A stretch of DNA of 64,000 nucleotides from Burkholderia sp. WSM2230 (GTDB lineage Bacteria; Pseudomonadota; Gammaproteobacteria; Burkholderiales; Burkholderiaceae), in contig NZ_AXAJ01000017.1 in NCBI RefSeq assembly GCF_000472445.1, forward strand, positions 57,033-121,032. The letters run 5' to 3'. How positions within the stretch are numbered: the first letter of the stretch is position 1; each line of letters opens with the position of its first letter. This document shows positions 49,904 through 59,168 of the stretch, one piece after another. The notes below the pieces were generated by a model. The model saw only the letters and a list, made by a program, of their open reading frames with translations. It had not been told where the DNA came from and did no database searches. The translations under genes were made by a program, and so were the position numbers.

Positions 49904-50701
49904 ATGAAAATTGCGATTGCTGGCGCATCGGGCCGTATGGGCCGCATGCTCATCGAAACCGTTCTTAACGATTCCGACGCCACGCTGTCCGGCGCGCTCG
50001 ACCGTGTGGGTTCGCCGCAACTCGGTCAGGACGCCGGCGCTTTTCTCGGCAAACAGACGGGCGTCGTGCTGACGGACGACATCGAGCGTGTATTTGCCGA
50101 GTCCGACTATCTGATCGACTTCACGCGGCCCGAAGGCACGCTGGTGCATCTGGAAGCGGCGCAGCGCCACAACGTGAAAATGGTGATCGGCACGACCGGC
50201 TTCGACAATGCGCAGAAGGCGCAGCTGCGCGCCGCAGCGGACAAGATCGCGATCATGTTCGCGTCGAATATGAGCGTGGGCGTGAACGTCACGCTGAAGC
50301 TCCTCGAATTCGCCGCCAAGCATTTCGCGACCGGCTACGACATTGAAATCATCGAGGCGCATCACCGTCACAAGGTCGATGCGCCGTCGGGCACCGCGCT
50401 CACCATGGGCGAGGTGATCGCCAATGCGCTCGGCCGCAATCTCGACGACTGCGCGGTCTACAGCCGCGAAGGCGTGACGGGCGAACGCGATCCATCCACC
50501 ATCGGCTTTTCGGCGATTCGCGGCGGCGACATCGTCGGCGATCATACGGTGCTGTTCGCGGGCATTGGCGAGCGCATCGAAATCACGCACAAATCGGCAA
50601 GCCGTCTTTCGTACGCGCAGGGCGCGCTGCGCGCGGTGCGCTTCCTCGAAGGCCGCCAAACCGGTTTCTTCGACATGCAGGACGTGCTCGGCCTGCGCTA
50701 A
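49904..50701 (+). CDS. dapB: 4-hydroxy-tetrahydrodipicolinate reductase
   Basis: Second committed step of lysine/diaminopimelate synthesis. 265 residues from the ATG at 49904 (MKIAIAGASGRMGRM); upstream in-frame sequence is not homologous. Motifs: the nucleotide loop GASGRMG (7-13), IDFTRPEGT (~72), GTTGF (~94), ASNMSVGVN, and the catalytic EAHHRHKVDAPSGTA (~153-167). It follows bamE by 177 bp. Confidence 0.97.
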   Translation: MKIAIAGASGRMGRMLIETVLNDSDATLSGALDRVGSPQLGQDAGAFLGKQTGVVLTDDIERVFAESDYLIDFTRPEGTLVHLEAAQRHNVKMVIGTTGFDNAQKAQLRAAADKIAIMFASNMSVGVNVTLKLLEFAAKHFATGYDIEIIEAHHRHKVDAPSGTALTMGEVIANALGRNLDDCAVYSREGVTGERDPSTIGFSAIRGGDIVGDHTVLFAGIGERIEITHKSASRLSYAQGALRAVRFLEGRQTGFFDMQDVLGLR

Positions 50702-50760
50702 GCGGGCGAAACGCACGCCAAAACGCACGCAAAAACGGCACTTTCTTACGGCGAGGTCAG

Positions 50761-51480
50761 ATGGCAGGCGGCAGCGGCATCATCCATTACCTGCAAACGA
50801 GCGACGCGATCACGCATGGCGTCGCCTATGTGTTGCTGGCGATGTCCATTGCGAGCTGGTGCTTTCTGATCGTCAAGAGCTGGGTGCTCGTGCGCGCCAA
50901 ACGTCAGGGCGCGCGCGCGGTCGCACGCTTCTGGCAGGCCGCGACGCTCGCCGAGGGCGTCGCTGCCCTGAAGCGCGCCGACCGCGAGCGCGTTTTCGCA
51001 CCGCTCGCCGAAGCCGCGCTTCATGCCGCCGAAGTGGATATTCCCGGCGCGCTGCTCGCGCGCGTGGAGCGCAATGAGCGGGTGCTGAGAGCGCTGCGGC
51101 AAGCGCTCAATGCGTCGCAACGGCGGCTCGAATTCGGCCAGGTGCTGCTGGCTTCGGTCGGAAGCACGGCGCCTTTCGTCGGCCTGCTCGGCACCGTGTG
51201 GGGCATTTATCACGCGCTCGGCAGTATTGCGGCGAGCGGTCAGGCGCAGATCGAGAACGTCGCCGGTCCGGTCGGCGAGGCGCTCATCATGACCGCCTTC
51301 GGTCTGGTGGTCGCGATTCCCGCCGTGCTCGCCTACAACGTGCTCGGGCGGCTCGTGCGACAGTTGTCGGAAGAACTCGACGGTTTCGCGCACGACCTGC
51401 ACGCGTACGTCTGCGCGCCCGCCGGCCAGCCGCAAGCGCCGCTGCGCGGACAGCAGGCCGCCGCTCAACAGGCTCGTTGA
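50761..51480 (+). CDS. MotA/TolQ/ExbB proton channel family protein
   Basis: 239-residue inner-membrane protein with three transmembrane helices: ~22-40 (AYVLLAMSIASWCFLIVKSW), ~128-150 (VGSTAPFVGLLGTVWGIYHAL, the conserved channel helix) and ~170-195. The long cytoplasmic loop between TM1 and TM2 is typical of ExbB/TolQ. It forms a proton channel with the ExbD-like protein encoded next. No tonB or tolA gene is adjacent, so TonB-type versus Tol-type use cannot be decided; ExbB is more likely from the two-gene layout. Confidence 0.9.
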   Translation: MAGGSGIIHYLQTSDAITHGVAYVLLAMSIASWCFLIVKSWVLVRAKRQGARAVARFWQAATLAEGVAALKRADRERVFAPLAEAALHAAEVDIPGALLARVERNERVLRALRQALNASQRRLEFGQVLLASVGSTAPFVGLLGTVWGIYHALGSIAASGQAQIENVAGPVGEALIMTAFGLVVAIPAVLAYNVLGRLVRQLSEELDGFAHDLHAYVCAPAGQPQAPLRGQQAAAQQAR

Positions 51481-51618
51481 GCGTGCCCGGCAAGGCGGAC
51501 TGACTAAGTGCGTTGACGGGTCAGGCGAGTCAGGACGCCAACTCGGGAAGCTGGCTGAGGACGCCAGCCAAGCAGATCAACCAACCACGCTAACCGGGCA
51601 CTCGACGAAGGAGGCGAC

Positions 51619-52080
51619 ATGGCATTCGGCGGATTCGAGAAAAAACAGACGGCTGCGCCCATGGCGGACATCAACATGACGCCGTTGATCGACGTGATGC
51701 TCGTGCTGCTGGTGATCTTCATCATTACGGCGCCTTTGTTCACGCACGCAATCAGGCTCGATCTGCCGAAGGTCGCCGCGGCGCCAGCGCGCGAAACGCC
51801 GCAAACCATTTCGCTTTCAATCGACGCCGCGGGCAAGCTCTACTGGAACGGCAGCCTTACCACGCTCGAGCAGATGCGCGCGCGTTTCGCGCAAGCGGGC
51901 AAAGAGGCGGAAGCCCAAGCCGACCAAGCCCGGAAAGCGGCCGCGCAGCCGGAAATCCACCTGCACGCCGAGCGCAATACGCGCTATGAGGTGATCGCGC
52001 AGGTGATGGGCGCCGCGCAGCAGGCTGGGCTCGAGCGCATTGGCTTCGTGACGGACCCGCCGCCGGCCGGCAAGCAATAA
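51619..52080 (+). CDS. ExbD/TolR family biopolymer transport protein
   Basis: 153-residue single-pass protein. The helix ~22-42 carries the proton-binding Asp in MTPLIDVMLVLLVIFI. A periplasmic domain follows (ISLSIDAAGKLYWNG and the C-terminal VMGAAQQAGLERIGFVT). An Ala/Gln/Glu-rich insert lies at ~95-110. GGAGG precedes the ATG. It is partner to the channel protein encoded 138 bp upstream and is expected to transmit proton-motive force to an outer-membrane energy transducer. Confidence 0.92.
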   Translation: MAFGGFEKKQTAAPMADINMTPLIDVMLVLLVIFIITAPLFTHAIRLDLPKVAAAPARETPQTISLSIDAAGKLYWNGSLTTLEQMRARFAQAGKEAEAQADQARKAAAQPEIHLHAERNTRYEVIAQVMGAAQQAGLERIGFVTDPPPAGKQ

Positions 52081-52131
52081 CCGCAAGCAGGCGCACGACG
52101 CTGGGAGCGCGGCGCAGCCGTCCGCGAACGG

Positions 52132-52223
52132 TATAATCAGCCCTTTCCCCGCAGAAGGGGAAACGACGCCATTTCATCCAGCAAAAGCACCAAAGCAGCA
52201 TAGCGGCCGGTGCGGAAGCACCG
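52132..52223 (+). promoter_or_regulatory. leuS promoter and structured leader
   Basis: A consensus -10 TATAAT (52132-52137) is followed at the predicted start by a 7-bp hairpin TTTCCCC/GGGGAAA (52144-52150/52157-52163). A second 6-bp hairpin CGGTGC/GCACCG with a GGAA tetraloop (52208-52223) ends about 20 bp before the leuS ATG. No clear -35 is seen. Confidence 0.5.
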
Positions 52224-52244
52224 AACCCAGCGATCCATCACACC

Positions 52245-54836
52245 ATGCACGAAAAATACGTTCCCTCCGACGTCGAATCCGCCGCGCAAGGGCAATGGCG
52301 CGCCGTCGACGCATACAAGACGACGGAAACCACCGACAAGCCCAAGTTCTATTGCGTCTCGATGCTGCCGTATCCGTCGGGCAAGCTGCACATGGGCCAC
52401 GTGCGCAACTACACGATCAACGACGTGATGTACCGCTATCTGCGGATGAACGGCTACAACGTGCTGATGCCGATGGGTTGGGACGCGTTCGGCATGCCGG
52501 CGGAAAACGCGGCGATGGCCAACAACGTGCCGCCCGCGAAATGGACCTACGACAACATCGCTTACATGAAGAAGCAGATGCAGTCCATGGGCCTCGCCAT
52601 CGACTGGTCGCGTGAAGTCGCCACCTGCAGCCCGGACTACTACAAGTGGAACCAGTGGCTGTTCCTCAAGATGCTGGAAAAGGGCATCGCGTACAAGAAA
52701 ACGGGTACCGTCAACTGGGACCCGGTCGATCAGACCGTGCTCGCGAACGAGCAGGTGATCGAAGGCCGCGGCTGGCGTTCGGGCGCGCTCGTCGAAAAGC
52801 GCGAAATCCCGATGTACTACATGCGCATCACGCAGTACGCCGACGAACTGCTGAACGATCTGGAAGGCCTCGGCTGGCCGGAGCGCGTCAAGATCATGCA
52901 GCAGAACTGGATCGGCAAGAGCTTCGGCGTGAACTTCGGCTTTCCGTACGAAATAGACGGCGAGCAGAAGCTGCTGCGCGTGTTCACCACGCGCGCTGAC
53001 ACGATCATGGGCGTGACGTTTTGCGCAATTGCCGCCGAGCATCCGCTCGCCACGCGTCTCGCGAAAGACAAGCCGGAACTGCAGGCTTTCATCGACGAAT
53101 GCAAGCGCGGCGGCGTGGCGGAAGCCGACGTCGCGACGATGGAAAAGAAGGGCATGGCGACCGGCTTTTACGTCACGCATCCGCTCACGCAGGAGCAGGT
53201 CGAAGTGTGGATCGGCAACTATGTGCTGATGAGCTACGGCGAAGGCGCGGTGATGGGCGTGCCGGCGCACGACGAGCGCGACTTCGCGTTTGTGAAGAAA
53301 TATGGTCTGCCGGTCAAGCAGGTGGTGGCGGTCGAAGACAAGGAGTTTTCGACAGACGCCTGGCAGGAATGGTACGGCGATAAGACGGGCACGCTCGTCA
53401 ACAGCGGCAAGTACGACGGCTTGAACTATGAGCAGGCCGTGGACGCGATCGCCGCTGACCTGAAGGCGCTCGGCTTGGGCGACAAGCAGATCACGTGGCG
53501 TCTGCGCGACTGGGGTGTGTCGCGCCAGCGTTACTGGGGCACGCCGATTCCGATCATCCATTGCCCGAAGTGCGGCGACGTGCCGGTGCCTGAAAAAGAC
53601 CTGCCGGTCGTGCTGCCTGAAGACCTCGTACCGGACGGCACGGGCAACCCGCTCGCGAAGTCCGAAGCGTTCGTGAACTGCACCTGCCCGACCTGCGGCG
53701 GCGCGGCCAGGCGCGAAACCGACACAATGGACACCTTCGTCGATTCGTCGTGGTACTTCTACCGCTACGCGTCGCCGGACGCAAAGACCATGGTCGACGA
53801 GCGCACCGATTATTGGGCGCCGATGGACCAGTACATCGGCGGCATCGAGCACGCGATTCTGCACCTGTTGTACTCGCGTTTCTGGGCGAAGGTGATGCGT
53901 GACCTCGGCCTCGTCAAGTTCGGCGAGCCGGCCAAGAACCTGCTCACCCAGGGCATGGTGCTCAACGAAACGTATTACCGCGAAGACGCGGCGGGCAAGA
54001 AGACCTGGTACAACCCGGCCGACGTGACCGTCTCGTTCGACGACAAGGGCCGCCCGGTCGGCGCTGTGCTGAATGCGGACGGCGAGCCGGTCGTGCTCGG
54101 CGGCGTCGAGAAAATGTCGAAGTCGAAGAACAACGGCGTCGACCCGCAATCGCTGATCGACCAGCACGGTGCGGACACCGCGCGTCTGTTCGTCATGTTC
54201 GCCGCGCCGCCGGAGCAGCAACTGGAATGGTCGGGCTCGGGCGTGGAAGGCGCGAGCCGCTTCCTGCGCCGCGTCTGGAGCTTTGGCCACGCGAACGAAG
54301 CCGCGCTGCGCGCGGACGGAAAGTTCGACGCCGCGCAACTCGGCGACGCCGACAAGCTGCTGCGCCGCGAAATCTACAGCGTGCTCAAGCAGGCCGACTT
54401 CGACTACCAGCGTCTGCAGTACAACACGGTGGTGTCGGCGGCAATGAAGATGCTCAACGCGCTCGACAGCGCGAAGGGCGCATTGCCGGCCGTGCTGCGT
54501 GAAACGTACGGCGTGATGCTGCGCGTGCTGTATCCGGTCGTGCCGCATCTGACGTTCCAGTTGTGGCAGGAACTCGGTTATGCCGACGAATTCGGTTCGC
54601 TGCTCGACGCGCCGTGGCCCAAGGTCGACAAAAAAGCGCTCGAGCAATCGGAGATCGAACTCGTGCTGCAGGTGAACGGCAAGGTGCGCGGCGCGCTGAC
54701 GGTGGCGAAAGAGGCGTCGCGTGAATCGATCGAACAGCTCGCGGCCGCGCACGAAATGGTCGCGAAGTTCAGCGAAGGCAAGGCGCCCAAAAAGATCGTC
54801 GTGGTGCCGGGCCGCCTCGTGAACGTGGTCGTTTGA
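52245..54836 (+). CDS. leuS: Leucyl-tRNA synthetase
   Basis: Charges tRNA-Leu. 863 residues, normal length. The class I signatures are PYPSGKLHMGHVRNY (HIGH, ~41-55) and EKMSKSKNNG (KMSKS, ~622). The CP1 editing domain carries TTRADTIMGVTF (~247) and the aspartate motif GVPAHDERD (~340). A zinc-like CPKC/CPTC pair is seen at ~443 and ~485. WLRDWGVSRQRYWGTPIP-type text and the C-terminal tRNA-binding domain are intact. lptE and holA follow, the conserved leuS-lptE-holA order. Confidence 0.97.
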   Translation: MHEKYVPSDVESAAQGQWRAVDAYKTTETTDKPKFYCVSMLPYPSGKLHMGHVRNYTINDVMYRYLRMNGYNVLMPMGWDAFGMPAENAAMANNVPPAKWTYDNIAYMKKQMQSMGLAIDWSREVATCSPDYYKWNQWLFLKMLEKGIAYKKTGTVNWDPVDQTVLANEQVIEGRGWRSGALVEKREIPMYYMRITQYADELLNDLEGLGWPERVKIMQQNWIGKSFGVNFGFPYEIDGEQKLLRVFTTRADTIMGVTFCAIAAEHPLATRLAKDKPELQAFIDECKRGGVAEADVATMEKKGMATGFYVTHPLTQEQVEVWIGNYVLMSYGEGAVMGVPAHDERDFAFVKKYGLPVKQVVAVEDKEFSTDAWQEWYGDKTGTLVNSGKYDGLNYEQAVDAIAADLKALGLGDKQITWRLRDWGVSRQRYWGTPIPIIHCPKCGDVPVPEKDLPVVLPEDLVPDGTGNPLAKSEAFVNCTCPTCGGAARRETDTMDTFVDSSWYFYRYASPDAKTMVDERTDYWAPMDQYIGGIEHAILHLLYSRFWAKVMRDLGLVKFGEPAKNLLTQGMVLNETYYREDAAGKKTWYNPADVTVSFDDKGRPVGAVLNADGEPVVLGGVEKMSKSKNNGVDPQSLIDQHGADTARLFVMFAAPPEQQLEWSGSGVEGASRFLRRVWSFGHANEAALRADGKFDAAQLGDADKLLRREIYSVLKQADFDYQRLQYNTVVSAAMKMLNALDSAKGALPAVLRETYGVMLRVLYPVVPHLTFQLWQELGYADEFGSLLDAPWPKVDKKALEQSEIELVLQVNGKVRGALTVAKEASRESIEQLAAAHEMVAKFSEGKAPKKIVVVPGRLVNVVV

Positions 54837-54922
54837 CAGCAACATCCGCCGGCCGGCATGGCGCCGCCTCGCGCGGCGGCGCTTGCCGCGCGCCGGGAAT
54901 TCACTGCGAACCAGGAGCCAAT

Positions 54923-55477
54923 GTGACTCGCAGATCGCTTTTCGTAACGCTGGCTTGCAGCGTATTGATGTTGTCCGCGTGCGGCTTCCAGCTGCGCGGC
55001 CAGCAGGACTATGCCTTCAAGCGCCTCTTTATCGCGGGCGGTTCGCCGGCGGCGAGCGCGCGGCTCGCGCGCATCGTGCAAGGCGGCAGCGACACGGTGG
55101 TGGTGAGGTCCGTGGCCAACGCCGACGCCACCTTGCAGATCACCGAAGCTCGCGGCACCAGCACGCTGACGCTGAATTCGCTGGGCGTCGTCGCCGAATA
55201 TCAGTTGAATCTGAACATGAACTACACGCTGGTCGGCAAGGACGGCACTGTGCTGATCCCGCCGAGCGTGATCGCCCTGAACCGCGCGATGACCTATAGC
55301 GACCAGTATTCGCAGGCAAAGACCGCCGAGTCGGACATTCTGTTCGCCGACATGGAAAACGACGCAATCGACCAGCTCACGCGGCGTCTGTCGAGCGTGC
55401 GCTCGCTGCATCCGGCGCCGGGCGAGCAGCTGCCGGGCGTCGTGCCGCGCGCGCCCTTGCCGCCGCCGCCGCTGTGA
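54923..55477 (+). CDS. lptE: LPS-assembly lipoprotein LptE
   Basis: Plugs the LptD barrel in the outer membrane and helps insert lipopolysaccharide. 184 residues from the GTG at 54923, preceded by CAGGAG; the longer in-frame start upstream is not supported. The lipobox MLSACGFQLRG gives lipidated Cys17, and CGFQLRG is a hallmark of LptE. The C-terminus is Pro-rich (PLPPPPL). It lies between leuS and holA as in most proteobacteria and is probably co-transcribed. Confidence 0.94.
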   Translation: MTRRSLFVTLACSVLMLSACGFQLRGQQDYAFKRLFIAGGSPAASARLARIVQGGSDTVVVRSVANADATLQITEARGTSTLTLNSLGVVAEYQLNLNMNYTLVGKDGTVLIPPSVIALNRAMTYSDQYSQAKTAESDILFADMENDAIDQLTRRLSSVRSLHPAPGEQLPGVVPRAPLPPPPL

Positions 55478-55514
55478 GCGTCGCGCGTCGATCCGACCTG
55501 GGACACACGTAGCC

Positions 55515-56633
55515 ATGCAACTGCGACTGGACGCGCTGGAAGCGCATCTCGCCAAGGGACTCGCCGGACTGTACGTCGTGTACGGCGACGAGCACCTGCT
55601 CGCGCAGGAAGCATGCGACCGCATTCGCGCGGCGGCCCGCGCGGCCGGCTTCACGGATCGCTCGGTGTTCACAGTCGAGCGCAGTTTCGACTGGAGTTCG
55701 CTGCTGGGCGCGAGCCAGTCGATGTCGCTGTTCGGCGACCGTCAACTGGTCGAATTGCGCATTCCGTCGGGCAAGCCCGGCAAGGAAGGCGCGGATGCGC
55801 TCAAGTCGCTCGCGGGTTCCGTGAACGACGACGTGCTCACCATGATCACGCTGCCGCGCCTCGACGCCGCCACGCAGAAATCCGCGTGGTTCACGGCGCT
55901 CGCGGATGCGGGCGTCGCGCTGAAAATCGATCCGGTCGAGCGCGCGCAGTTGCCGAACTGGGTCGGCCAGCGGCTCGCGGCGCAGGGCCAGCGGGTGGCC
56001 GCAGGCGAGGAGGGGCGGCGCGCGCTCGCGTTTATCGCGGAGCGTGTGGAGGGCAATCTGCTCGCCGCGCATCAGGAAATCCAGAAACTCGGGCTGCTGT
56101 ATCCGGCGGGCTCGTTGAGCTTTGAACAGGTCCACGACGCCGTGCTGAACGTCGCGCGTTACGACGTGTTCAAGCTCAACGAGGCGATGCTCGCGGGCGA
56201 CGTCGGCCGCTTGTCGCGTATGCTCGACGGGCTGCGCGGCGAAGGCGAGGCGGCGGTGCTCGTGCTGTGGGCCGTTGTCGAAGAATTGCGCACGCTGTTG
56301 CGGATCAAGCGCGGGGTCGCGGCCGGCAAGCCGCTTGCCATGCTCGTGCGCGAAAACCGCGTGTGGGGTCCGCGCGAGCGCTTGATCGGGCCGGCTTTGT
56401 CGCGTGTCAGCGAGGCTTCGCTTGAGAAGGCGCTGGCGCTGGCGGCGCGGCTGGATCGGCAGGTGAAGGGTTTGTCGGGTGGTACGCCGGGTAATCATCG
56501 CCATGATCCGCCGCCCGATCCTTGGGACGGCCTGTTCGAGCTTGCTATGACGGTGGCCTCGCCAAAAACGTCGGCTGTGCCGCCGCCGCGACCTCGGAGC
56601 GGGAGTGGTGCCGCGGCGCGTAGGCCGGTGTGA
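55515..56633 (+). CDS. holA: DNA polymerase III delta subunit
   Basis: Clamp-loader subunit that opens the beta sliding clamp. 372 residues with the family start MQLRLDALEAHLAKGLAGLYVVYGDEHLL, the LLGASQSMSLFGDRQLVELR segment (~62-81) that contains the clamp-binding wedge, and the helical collar domain at ~210-340 (EAAVLVLWAVVEELRTLLRI). The C-terminal ~30 residues are a Pro/Ser/Arg-rich tail. It lies 37 bp after lptE. Confidence 0.94.
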   Translation: MQLRLDALEAHLAKGLAGLYVVYGDEHLLAQEACDRIRAAARAAGFTDRSVFTVERSFDWSSLLGASQSMSLFGDRQLVELRIPSGKPGKEGADALKSLAGSVNDDVLTMITLPRLDAATQKSAWFTALADAGVALKIDPVERAQLPNWVGQRLAAQGQRVAAGEEGRRALAFIAERVEGNLLAAHQEIQKLGLLYPAGSLSFEQVHDAVLNVARYDVFKLNEAMLAGDVGRLSRMLDGLRGEGEAAVLVLWAVVEELRTLLRIKRGVAAGKPLAMLVRENRVWGPRERLIGPALSRVSEASLEKALALAARLDRQVKGLSGGTPGNHRHDPPPDPWDGLFELAMTVASPKTSAVPPPRPRSGSGAAARRPV

Positions 56634-56891
56634 ACTTGACTGCTGTGCCGGGCGCCGGAGTTTGAGAGCATTGCAGCTTCAGCGCAACCAGGTCAAGACA
56701 AGCAAAACTTCGCAGGCCAAAGCGCAGCCTTCCGGTATTGCAGCATTGCAGCGTCCAGGTATCGCAAGGCCACCAAGCGCGCCCGCGCAAGCAAAGCTCC
56801 CTGGCCCGACTTACAATCGTTGAATCTTTCCCTACTCAGCTAAACAACCTGCCCGCCGCGACTCGGCGTGCGCGTCACCACGAGAATCACC

Positions 56892-58163
56892 ATGGATATC
56901 GACCAGTACATGACCGACCTCGGTCGCCGCGCCCGTCAGGCTTCGCGTGCCATGGCGCGTGCGTCGACGGCTGCGAAGAACGCCGCGCTCGCGGCGGTCG
57001 CAGCGGGCATCGAGCGCGACGCCGCGTTGCTCAAGGAAGCCAACGCGCGTGACCTGGCGCGGGCACGCGACAAAGGCCACGACGCGGCTTTCATCGACCG
57101 GCTGACCTTGTCCGACAAGGCGCTGAAGACGATGGTGGAAGGTCTGCGCCAGGTCGCGGCGCTGGCCGATCCGATCGGCGAAATCAGCAATCTGAAGTAT
57201 CGGCCGAGCGGCATTCAGGTCGGGCAGATGCGCGTGCCGCTCGGCGTGATCGGCATCATCTACGAATCGCGTCCCAACGTGACGATCGACGCCGCCGCGC
57301 TCTGCCTGAAGTCGGGCAACGCGACGATTCTGCGCGGCGGTTCCGAAGCGCTCGAATGCAATACGGCGCTCGCAAAGCTGATCGGGGAGGGGCTCAAGGC
57401 CGCGGGCTTGCCGCAGGACGCCGTGCAGGTGGTGGCCACCTCGGATCGCGCCGCGGTCGGCAAGCTGATCACGATGACCGAGTATGTGGACGTGATCGTG
57501 CCGCGCGGCGGCAAGAGCCTGATTGAGCGGCTCATGAACGAAGCGCGCGTGCCGATGATCAAGCACCTCGACGGCATCTGCCACGTGTACGTGGACGACC
57601 GCGCCGATCTGGCGAAGGCGCTGACCGTGTGCGACAACGCGAAGACGCACCGCTACGGCACGTGCAACACGATGGAGACGTTGCTGGTCGCGCGCGGCAT
57701 TGCATCGGAAATGTTGCCGCCGCTCGGCAAGCTGTATCGCGACAAGGAAGTCGAACTGCGTGTGGATGCGGCGGCGCGCGCGGTGCTGGCCGACGCGGGC
57801 GTGGGTCCGCTCGTCGATGCGACCGAGGAGGACTGGCGCACCGAATACCTCGCGCCGGTTCTCGCGATAAAGGTGGTCGACGATCTTGACGCGGCGATCG
57901 AGCACATCAACAAATACAGCTCGCAACATACCGACGCGATCGTCACGGAAGACCACGATCGCGCGATGCGTTTCCTGCGCGAAGTCGATTCGGCAAGCGT
58001 GATGGTGAACGCGTCGACACGTTTCGCGGACGGTTTCGAGTTCGGTCTCGGCGCGGAAATCGGCATCTCGAATGACAAGCTTCACGCGCGCGGTCCGGTC
58101 GGACTGGAAGGTTTGACGTCGCTGAAGTATGTCGTGCTTGGGCATGGCGAAGGTCGCCAATAA
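56892..58163 (+). CDS. proA: Gamma-glutamyl phosphate reductase
   Basis: Second step of proline synthesis, reducing glutamyl-5-phosphate to the semialdehyde. 423 residues from the ATG at 56892 (MDIDQYMTDLGRRAR); an upstream in-frame start adds eight residues. Aldehyde-dehydrogenase-like fold with PLGVIGIIYESRPNVT (~118), LRGGSEA (~153), VPRGGKSLI (~206), the catalytic Cys in HRYGTCNTMET (~254-264) and EFGLGAEIGIS (~387). It follows holA after 258 bp in which I see no gene. Confidence 0.97.
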   Translation: MDIDQYMTDLGRRARQASRAMARASTAAKNAALAAVAAGIERDAALLKEANARDLARARDKGHDAAFIDRLTLSDKALKTMVEGLRQVAALADPIGEISNLKYRPSGIQVGQMRVPLGVIGIIYESRPNVTIDAAALCLKSGNATILRGGSEALECNTALAKLIGEGLKAAGLPQDAVQVVATSDRAAVGKLITMTEYVDVIVPRGGKSLIERLMNEARVPMIKHLDGICHVYVDDRADLAKALTVCDNAKTHRYGTCNTMETLLVARGIASEMLPPLGKLYRDKEVELRVDAAARAVLADAGVGPLVDATEEDWRTEYLAPVLAIKVVDDLDAAIEHINKYSSQHTDAIVTEDHDRAMRFLREVDSASVMVNASTRFADGFEFGLGAEIGISNDKLHARGPVGLEGLTSLKYVVLGHGEGRQ

Positions 58164-58181
58164 GCGCGAAGGTCGTGCAAG

Positions 58182-58217
58182 GCGTGGCCGTGCAACGCGG
58201 CCACGCATGGCTGTTTT
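58182..58217 (+). terminator. Probable terminator after proA
   Basis: Perfect 9-bp stem GCGTGGCCG/CGGCCACGC (58182-58190/58198-58206) with a 7-nt loop. The T-run (GTTTTG) is short and begins 6 bp after the stem. Confidence 0.5.
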
Positions 58218-58314
58218 GATTGCCGCGACCCTCGGTCACTTCGCGTCGCGATCCACGCGCGGCATTATCGCCCGCGCTTTTCAGAATAACTAACCCACCA
58301 TCCAAGGACATCCG

Positions 58315-58731
58315 ATGCTCTGGATCAAGACGTTTCACATCGTTCTGATCGCTTCCTGGTTCGCCGGCCTGTTCTATTTGCCGCGCATCTTCGTCAATCT
58401 GGCGATGGAAACGGAACCGGCCGCGGTGAAGCGTCTGCTGATCATGGCGCGCAAGCTGTTTCGCTTCATGTCGTTCATTGCTGTGCCGGCGCTTGCTTGC
58501 GGATTGTGGCTTTGGCTGGTGGTGGGCATCGGCAGCGGGCAGGGATGGATTCACGCGAAGGTCGGCGTGGTCGTGTTGCTGGTGATTTATCACGCTTACT
58601 GCGGTGTGTTGCTGCGCACTTTCGAGCGCGGGCAAAATCGTCGCTCGGATAAGTGGTACAGGATGTTCAACGAATTGCCGGTGCTCGGAATGCTGGCCGC
58701 GGTTGCACTGGTCGTGATCAAGCCGTTCTGA
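58315..58731 (+). CDS. hemJ: HemJ/CopD-like membrane protein, probable protoporphyrinogen oxidase
   Basis: 138-residue protein with four membrane helices: ~5-25, ~50-70, ~78-98 and ~118-136. The start MLWIKTFHIVLIASWFAGLF, with conserved His8, and the GWIHAKVGVVVLLVIYHAYCG segment with the conserved Lys match HemJ (UPF0093/CopD-like). HemJ oxidises protoporphyrinogen IX in haem synthesis in bacteria lacking HemG/HemY. Many genomes label it simply CopD family. The C-terminal NELPVLGMLAAVALVVIKPF is also typical. It is monocistronic. Confidence 0.88.
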   Translation: MLWIKTFHIVLIASWFAGLFYLPRIFVNLAMETEPAAVKRLLIMARKLFRFMSFIAVPALACGLWLWLVVGIGSGQGWIHAKVGVVVLLVIYHAYCGVLLRTFERGQNRRSDKWYRMFNELPVLGMLAAVALVVIKPF

Positions 58732-59168
58732 TTTTTCGCTCCTGATTGGCGGCCGCTTCGCTGCGGTCACGTCTAAGACATTTCCGGAACATCGCGCGGT
58801 TTCTTCGCCGTGCTCGTCGGATACGCGGCATTCTCGCCGCTGAAGTCTCGCAAACTCTCCACGCTTTTTCTCAGGCGCCTGCGCCGCTCACGCAGGCGCA
58901 TCGCCACATTTCCCCTTTCTGTCTGCGCCGCGGTGACAGGGCAAGCCCTTCCTCAAACGCTGCGCGCGTAGTGTCGTCCTCCACATCTGTCTGCAAAAGC
59001 CCGACCGTCAACGAGGCGTTTTTAGTCCTTGTCTGATTTTGTCTGTGAGGCGCGTCTCATATTCTCGACTCCGAACATTAGCAAAGCCCGACGGCCGTAG
59101 CCACGCTTCGCTCAATGTCGGGCCGCAGTGAGCGGTTGTCGCGTTTCCTACAAATTTTGTGAGTCTTC
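58732..59168. other. Intergenic region upstream of the large exoprotein gene
   Basis: 437 bp without a supported gene. A 7-bp inverted repeat GCCCGAC/GTCGGGC (59086-59092/59117-59123) with a 24-nt loop lies 45 bp before the exoprotein ATG. The Shine-Dalgarno site for that ATG is weak (GTGAG). I could not identify a confident promoter. Confidence 0.45.

Noticed and set aside
52137..54845. 902-codon minus-strand frame opposite leuS (and similarly 773 codons opposite maeB, 563 opposite mpl)
   Set aside because: Typical GC-rich antisense shadow frames. The plus-strand genes carry all catalytic motifs.
58746..59036. 96-codon plus-strand frame between hemJ and the exoprotein gene
   Set aside because: No start signal or domain, and Arg/Ser/Ala-rich content typical of non-coding GC-rich DNA.
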